Shown here piece by piece: positions 6,568-8,764 of a stretch of DNA of 8,764 nt. This DNA is from an uncultured Eubacteriales bacterium. GTDB taxonomy: Bacteria > Bacillota > Clostridia > Lachnospirales > Lachnospiraceae. The notes beneath the pieces were generated by a model that worked only from the letters and a program-made list of their open reading frames with translations, did not search any database and had not been told where the DNA came from. The translations under genes were made by a program, and so were the position numbers. Within the stretch, counting starts at the first letter, position 1. The number at the start of each line of letters is the position of its first letter. The stretch lies in NCBI GenBank assembly GCA_900313775.1, contig OMSP01000129.1, positions 1 to 8,764 on the forward strand, given 5' to 3'.

Positions 6568-6845
6568 TGAGATTAAATTTACAATTCTTTGCCCATAAAA
6601 AGGGAATGGGTTCCACGAAAAACGGCCGCGATTCCGAATCCAAAAGACTGGGTGCCAAAAGAGCGGACGGACAGTTTGCCAAGGCCGGCAATATTATCTA
6701 CAGACAGCGCGGCACGCGCATTCATCCCGGGATCAATGTCGGACGAGGCGGCGACGACACTTTGTATGCGCTGGTTGACGGCATCGTTCGTTTTGAGCGC
6801 GTAGGCAAGACAAAGAAACAGGTCTCTGTATATCCTGCCGAATAA
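6564..6845 (+). CDS. rpmA: 50S ribosomal protein L27 with Prp-cleavable N-terminal extension
   Basis: A 93-residue L27, whose mature N-terminus reaches toward the peptidyl transferase centre of the large subunit. The first residues are MMRLNLQFFAHKKG; LNLQFFA (4-10) is the conserved Prp recognition sequence, so cleavage after Ala10 should expose HKKGMGSTKNGRD as the mature start. This extension is characteristic of Bacillota and some relatives and absent in E. coli. Two adjacent ATG codons exist (6564 and 6567). The first is preferred because AGGAG at 6551-6555 is 8 bases away (11 from the second) and it overlaps the prp stop. The gene is followed by a strong terminator. Confidence 0.96.
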   Translation: MMRLNLQFFAHKKGMGSTKNGRDSESKRLGAKRADGQFAKAGNIIYRQRGTRIHPGINVGRGGDDTLYALVDGIVRFERVGKTKKQVSVYPAE

Positions 6846-6855
6846 TCAGACTGTG

Positions 6856-6890
6856 AAAGCTCCGGGTCGTTAGAGATCGGGAGCTTTTTT
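6856..6890 (+). terminator. Intrinsic terminator after rpmA
   Basis: A long hairpin pairs 6856-6868 with 6875-6887 (AAAGCTCC...GGAGCTTT) around the loop GTTAGA. The stem has one G-G mismatch (6864/6879) and one G-T pair (6866/6877), and is followed by six T residues (6885-6890). It ends the L21 operon only 10 bases after the rpmA stop and 12 bases before the obgE start codon. Confidence 0.9.
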
Positions 6891-6902
6891 GATGAGGTAT
6901 CT

Positions 6903-8192
6903 ATGTTTTCAGACCGAGTACAGATCATCATACGATCAGGTAAAGGAGGCGACGGACATGTCAGCTTCCGAAGGGAGAAATATGTTCCGAACGGCGGACC
7001 CGACGGCGGTGACGGCGGTGACGGCGGAGATGTCGTATTTGAAGTAGACAAGGGTCTTACGACACTGGCCGATTTCCGCCACCGAAGGACTTATAAGGCC
7101 GGCGACGGTAAAGAGGGCGGCAAGAAGCGCTGCCACGGCAAGAGCGGTGAAGATCTGGTGCTCCACGTGCCCGAGGGCACACTGGTGAGAGATCTGGAAA
7201 GCGGCCGGATCATTGCAGATATGTCGGGTGAGGACAACCGCCGGCAAGTGATCCTACACGGCGGCAGGGGCGGCATCGGTAACATGCATTTTGCAACTTC
7301 TACAATGCAGGCTCCCCGATACGCCAAACCGGGTCAGCCGGCGACAGAACTGGAGGTCGTGCTCGAGCTTAAGCTCATGGCTGATGTCGGTCTGATCGGG
7401 TACCCCAACGTCGGTAAATCCACCTTTTTATCGCGCGTGACTCATGCACGGCCGAAGATCGCCAACTATCACTTCACCACGCTGCATCCGAATCTCGGGG
7501 TGGTGGATTTCGGCGATCACGAGGACGGATTTGTGCTTGCAGATATCCCGGGTCTTATAGAGAATGCTTCCAAAGGCGAAGGTCTGGGTCATCAGTTTCT
7601 GCAGCATATCGAGCGGACACGCTACCTGATCCACGTCGTGGACGGCGCATCGCTGGAGGGGCGTCATCCGATCGATGACATACGCACGATAAACGCGGAG
7701 ATGGCTGAGTACGCCGGGACGCTTGCAGACAAACCTCAGGTCATCGCTCTGAACAAGATGGATCTGCTCCCGGAAGAGAAGCGCAGGCAAGTAGTGGAGG
7801 AACTCAGAGCAGAGCTTGAAGATGAATGTCCTGTGTTTTCTGTGTCCTGTGCAAGCGGAGAAGGTCTCTGGGATGTCCTGCGCTTTGTGCGAGGTCAGCT
7901 TGCGGCTCTGCCGCGCGAAGCTATGGTCTATGAGCAGGAGTATTTCCCGGAAGAGGAGATGAGCAAGGAAGAATTGCCGTTTACTGTCACGCGCAGGAAG
8001 GGTGAATTCTACGTCGAAGGTCCGCGTATAGAGAAAATGCTTGGTTACACCAATCTGGAAAGCGAGAAAGGTTTTTTGTTCTTCGAACGCTTCATCAGGG
8101 AGAACGGCATTGAAGACGAATTGAAATCACTCGGCGTGCAGGAGGGAGATACCGTGCATGTCTGTGACTATCTGTTTGAATACATGGAATAG
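6903..8192 (+). CDS. obgE: Obg-family GTPase (ribosome assembly and stress)
   Basis: A 429-residue GTPase that associates with the 50S subunit and links ribosome maturation to nucleotide state. The glycine-rich Obg fold occupies about residues 1-158, including PDGGDGGDGGDV (33-44). The G domain has G1 GYPNVGKS (166-173), the switch FTT (191-193), DIPG (214-217), NKMD (284-287) and SCASGEG (315-321). A C-terminal OCT domain occupies about 345-428, as in other Gram-positive Obg proteins. ATG 6903 follows GAGG (6894-6897) with 5 bases of spacing. Because the start is only 12 bases past the terminator, there is no room for a promoter between them; expression must come from readthrough or from a promoter inside rpmA. 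spo0B, which precedes obg in B. subtilis, is absent, as is usual outside the bacilli. Confidence 0.97.
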   Translation: MFSDRVQIIIRSGKGGDGHVSFRREKYVPNGGPDGGDGGDGGDVVFEVDKGLTTLADFRHRRTYKAGDGKEGGKKRCHGKSGEDLVLHVPEGTLVRDLESGRIIADMSGEDNRRQVILHGGRGGIGNMHFATSTMQAPRYAKPGQPATELEVVLELKLMADVGLIGYPNVGKSTFLSRVTHARPKIANYHFTTLHPNLGVVDFGDHEDGFVLADIPGLIENASKGEGLGHQFLQHIERTRYLIHVVDGASLEGRHPIDDIRTINAEMAEYAGTLADKPQVIALNKMDLLPEEKRRQVVEELRAELEDECPVFSVSCASGEGLWDVLRFVRGQLAALPREAMVYEQEYFPEEEMSKEELPFTVTRRKGEFYVEGPRIEKMLGYTNLESEKGFLFFERFIRENGIEDELKSLGVQEGDTVHVCDYLFEYME

Positions 8193-8202
8193 GAGAGTAG
8201 TG

Positions 8203-8508
8203 ATGGGAGCGAAACTTTCATCCAAACAGCGCGCTTTTCTTTTGTCCGCAGCCAACTCACAAAAAGCTGTCGTACAGATCGGAAAAGACGGTCTGACACC
8301 GGAAGTGACTACATCGGTCGACGAGGCGCTCGCAGCGCGCGAACTGATCAAGATCAATGTACAGAAGAGTTGTCTGGAGGATCCGCGTGAGACAGCTGAA
8401 GTTTTAAGCCAGCGCACTCATTCTGCCGTTGTGCGGACGATCGGCCGTAAGATCATTCTCTATCGCCGCGCACACGATGCAAAAGACCGCATGGAGCTGC
8501 CGCGATGA
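8203..8508 (+). CDS. yhbY: YhbY-type RNA-binding protein (CRM domain)
   Basis: A 101-residue single-domain protein of the CRM (YhbY) family, which binds pre-50S particles and acts in ribosome assembly. The start KLSSKQRAFLLSAANSQKAVVQIGKDGLT shows the family's GxxG-type loop (IGKDGL), and TIGRKIILYRR closes the domain near residues 79-89. An open frame continues upstream to 8158, overlapping obgE, but ATG 8203 has AGGAGAG at 8191-8197 and gives the standard N-terminus. The obgE stop codon TAG (8190-8192) overlaps the first bases of this ribosome binding site, so the two are tightly coupled. It overlaps nadD by 4 bases. Confidence 0.93.
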   Translation: MGAKLSSKQRAFLLSAANSQKAVVQIGKDGLTPEVTTSVDEALAARELIKINVQKSCLEDPRETAEVLSQRTHSAVVRTIGRKIILYRRAHDAKDRMELPR

Positions 8509-8764
8509 ACGGGCGCAAGGTCAGGACAGGGATCCTCGGAGGAACTTTTGACCCGATCCACCGGGGACATATCGCAATGGCTCTGTATGCTGCCCGTGAG
8601 TTTTCGCTCGCGGAAGTATGGATCATGCCAAACGGTGCGCCTCCGCACAAAACCGACTGTCATGTCATTGCCACGCCCGAAGAGCGCATGATCATGACGC
8701 AGCTGGCCATTGCTGATGTCGAGGAGCAGGAAGACAGCAGGGGGATCCTGAAAGCCTGTGATTA
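8505..8764 (+). CDS. nadD: Nicotinate-nucleotide adenylyltransferase, N-terminal part (cut by window end)
   Basis: The first 86 codons of NadD, which joins AMP to nicotinate mononucleotide in NAD biosynthesis. The nucleotidyltransferase signature GGTFDPIHRGH is at residues 12-22, and the substrate-contacting strand VWIMPNGAPPHK follows at about 38-49, which favours NadD over CoaD. The start ATG overlaps the yhbY stop as ATGA (8505-8508). The gene continues past the window edge. In many Bacillota nadD is followed by yqeK and rsfS; that region is not visible here. Confidence 0.95.
   Translation, partial: MNGRKVRTGILGGTFDPIHRGHIAMALYAAREFSLAEVWIMPNGAPPHKTDCHVIATPEERMIMTQLAIADVEEQEDSRGILKACD

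Noticed and set aside
7002..7028. Three tandem copies of a 9-base unit (GACGGCGGT) near the start of obgE
   Set aside because: It encodes the GGDGGDGGD part of the glycine-rich Obg fold, conserved in the family; the repeat is explained by the protein.
8158..8202. Upstream start for yhbY inside obgE
   Set aside because: It would overlap the conserved OCT end of Obg, and the added residues do not belong to the family; ATG 8203 has AGGAGAG at proper spacing.

Overview
The window reads as a stretch of a Bacillota chromosome, most likely a clostridial (Lachnospiraceae-like) bacterium of moderate GC. The evidence is RecU (essentially a Bacillota protein), an L27 with the cleavable N-terminal extension next to its Prp protease, a structured leader upstream of L21, and strong AGGAGG-type ribosome binding sites. 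All genes lie on the + strand and are tightly packed. No gene-free stretch exceeds about 120 bases. There are no tRNA or rRNA genes, mobile elements or CRISPR arrays.

Left part (1-3771): the tail of a polysaccharide deacetylase; an RsmF-type rRNA m5C methyltransferase; a promoter and a small two-span membrane protein of unknown function; an RluA-family pseudouridine synthase; and the Holliday-junction resolvase RecU. Gaps are 2 to 36 bases, so most of this is probably co-transcribed, with an extra promoter before the membrane protein.

Middle (3772-5796): a recognisable extended -10 promoter drives one long frame that joins a complete HAD-family hydrolase (YihX-like) to a complete aspartate kinase with two ACT domains. 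There is no stop between them, yet a textbook ribosome binding site and ATG sit exactly at the kinase start. This is the most unusual feature of the window: either a real fusion with possible internal initiation, or two genes merged by loss of a stop or an indel.

Right part (5793-8764): a promoter overlapping the kinase stop codon and an L21 leader lead into rplU-prp-rpmA, where Prp is expected to trim the L27 made by the next gene. A strong intrinsic terminator follows rpmA, and the Obg GTPase gene begins only 12 bases after it. Then come yhbY (CRM-domain ribosome-assembly protein) and the start of nadD, cut by the window edge. Much of the window concerns ribosome modification or assembly (RsmF, RluA, L21, Prp, L27, Obg, YhbY). 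I see no clear novel defence or mobile system; the candidate novelties are the HAD-kinase fusion and the unassigned membrane protein.
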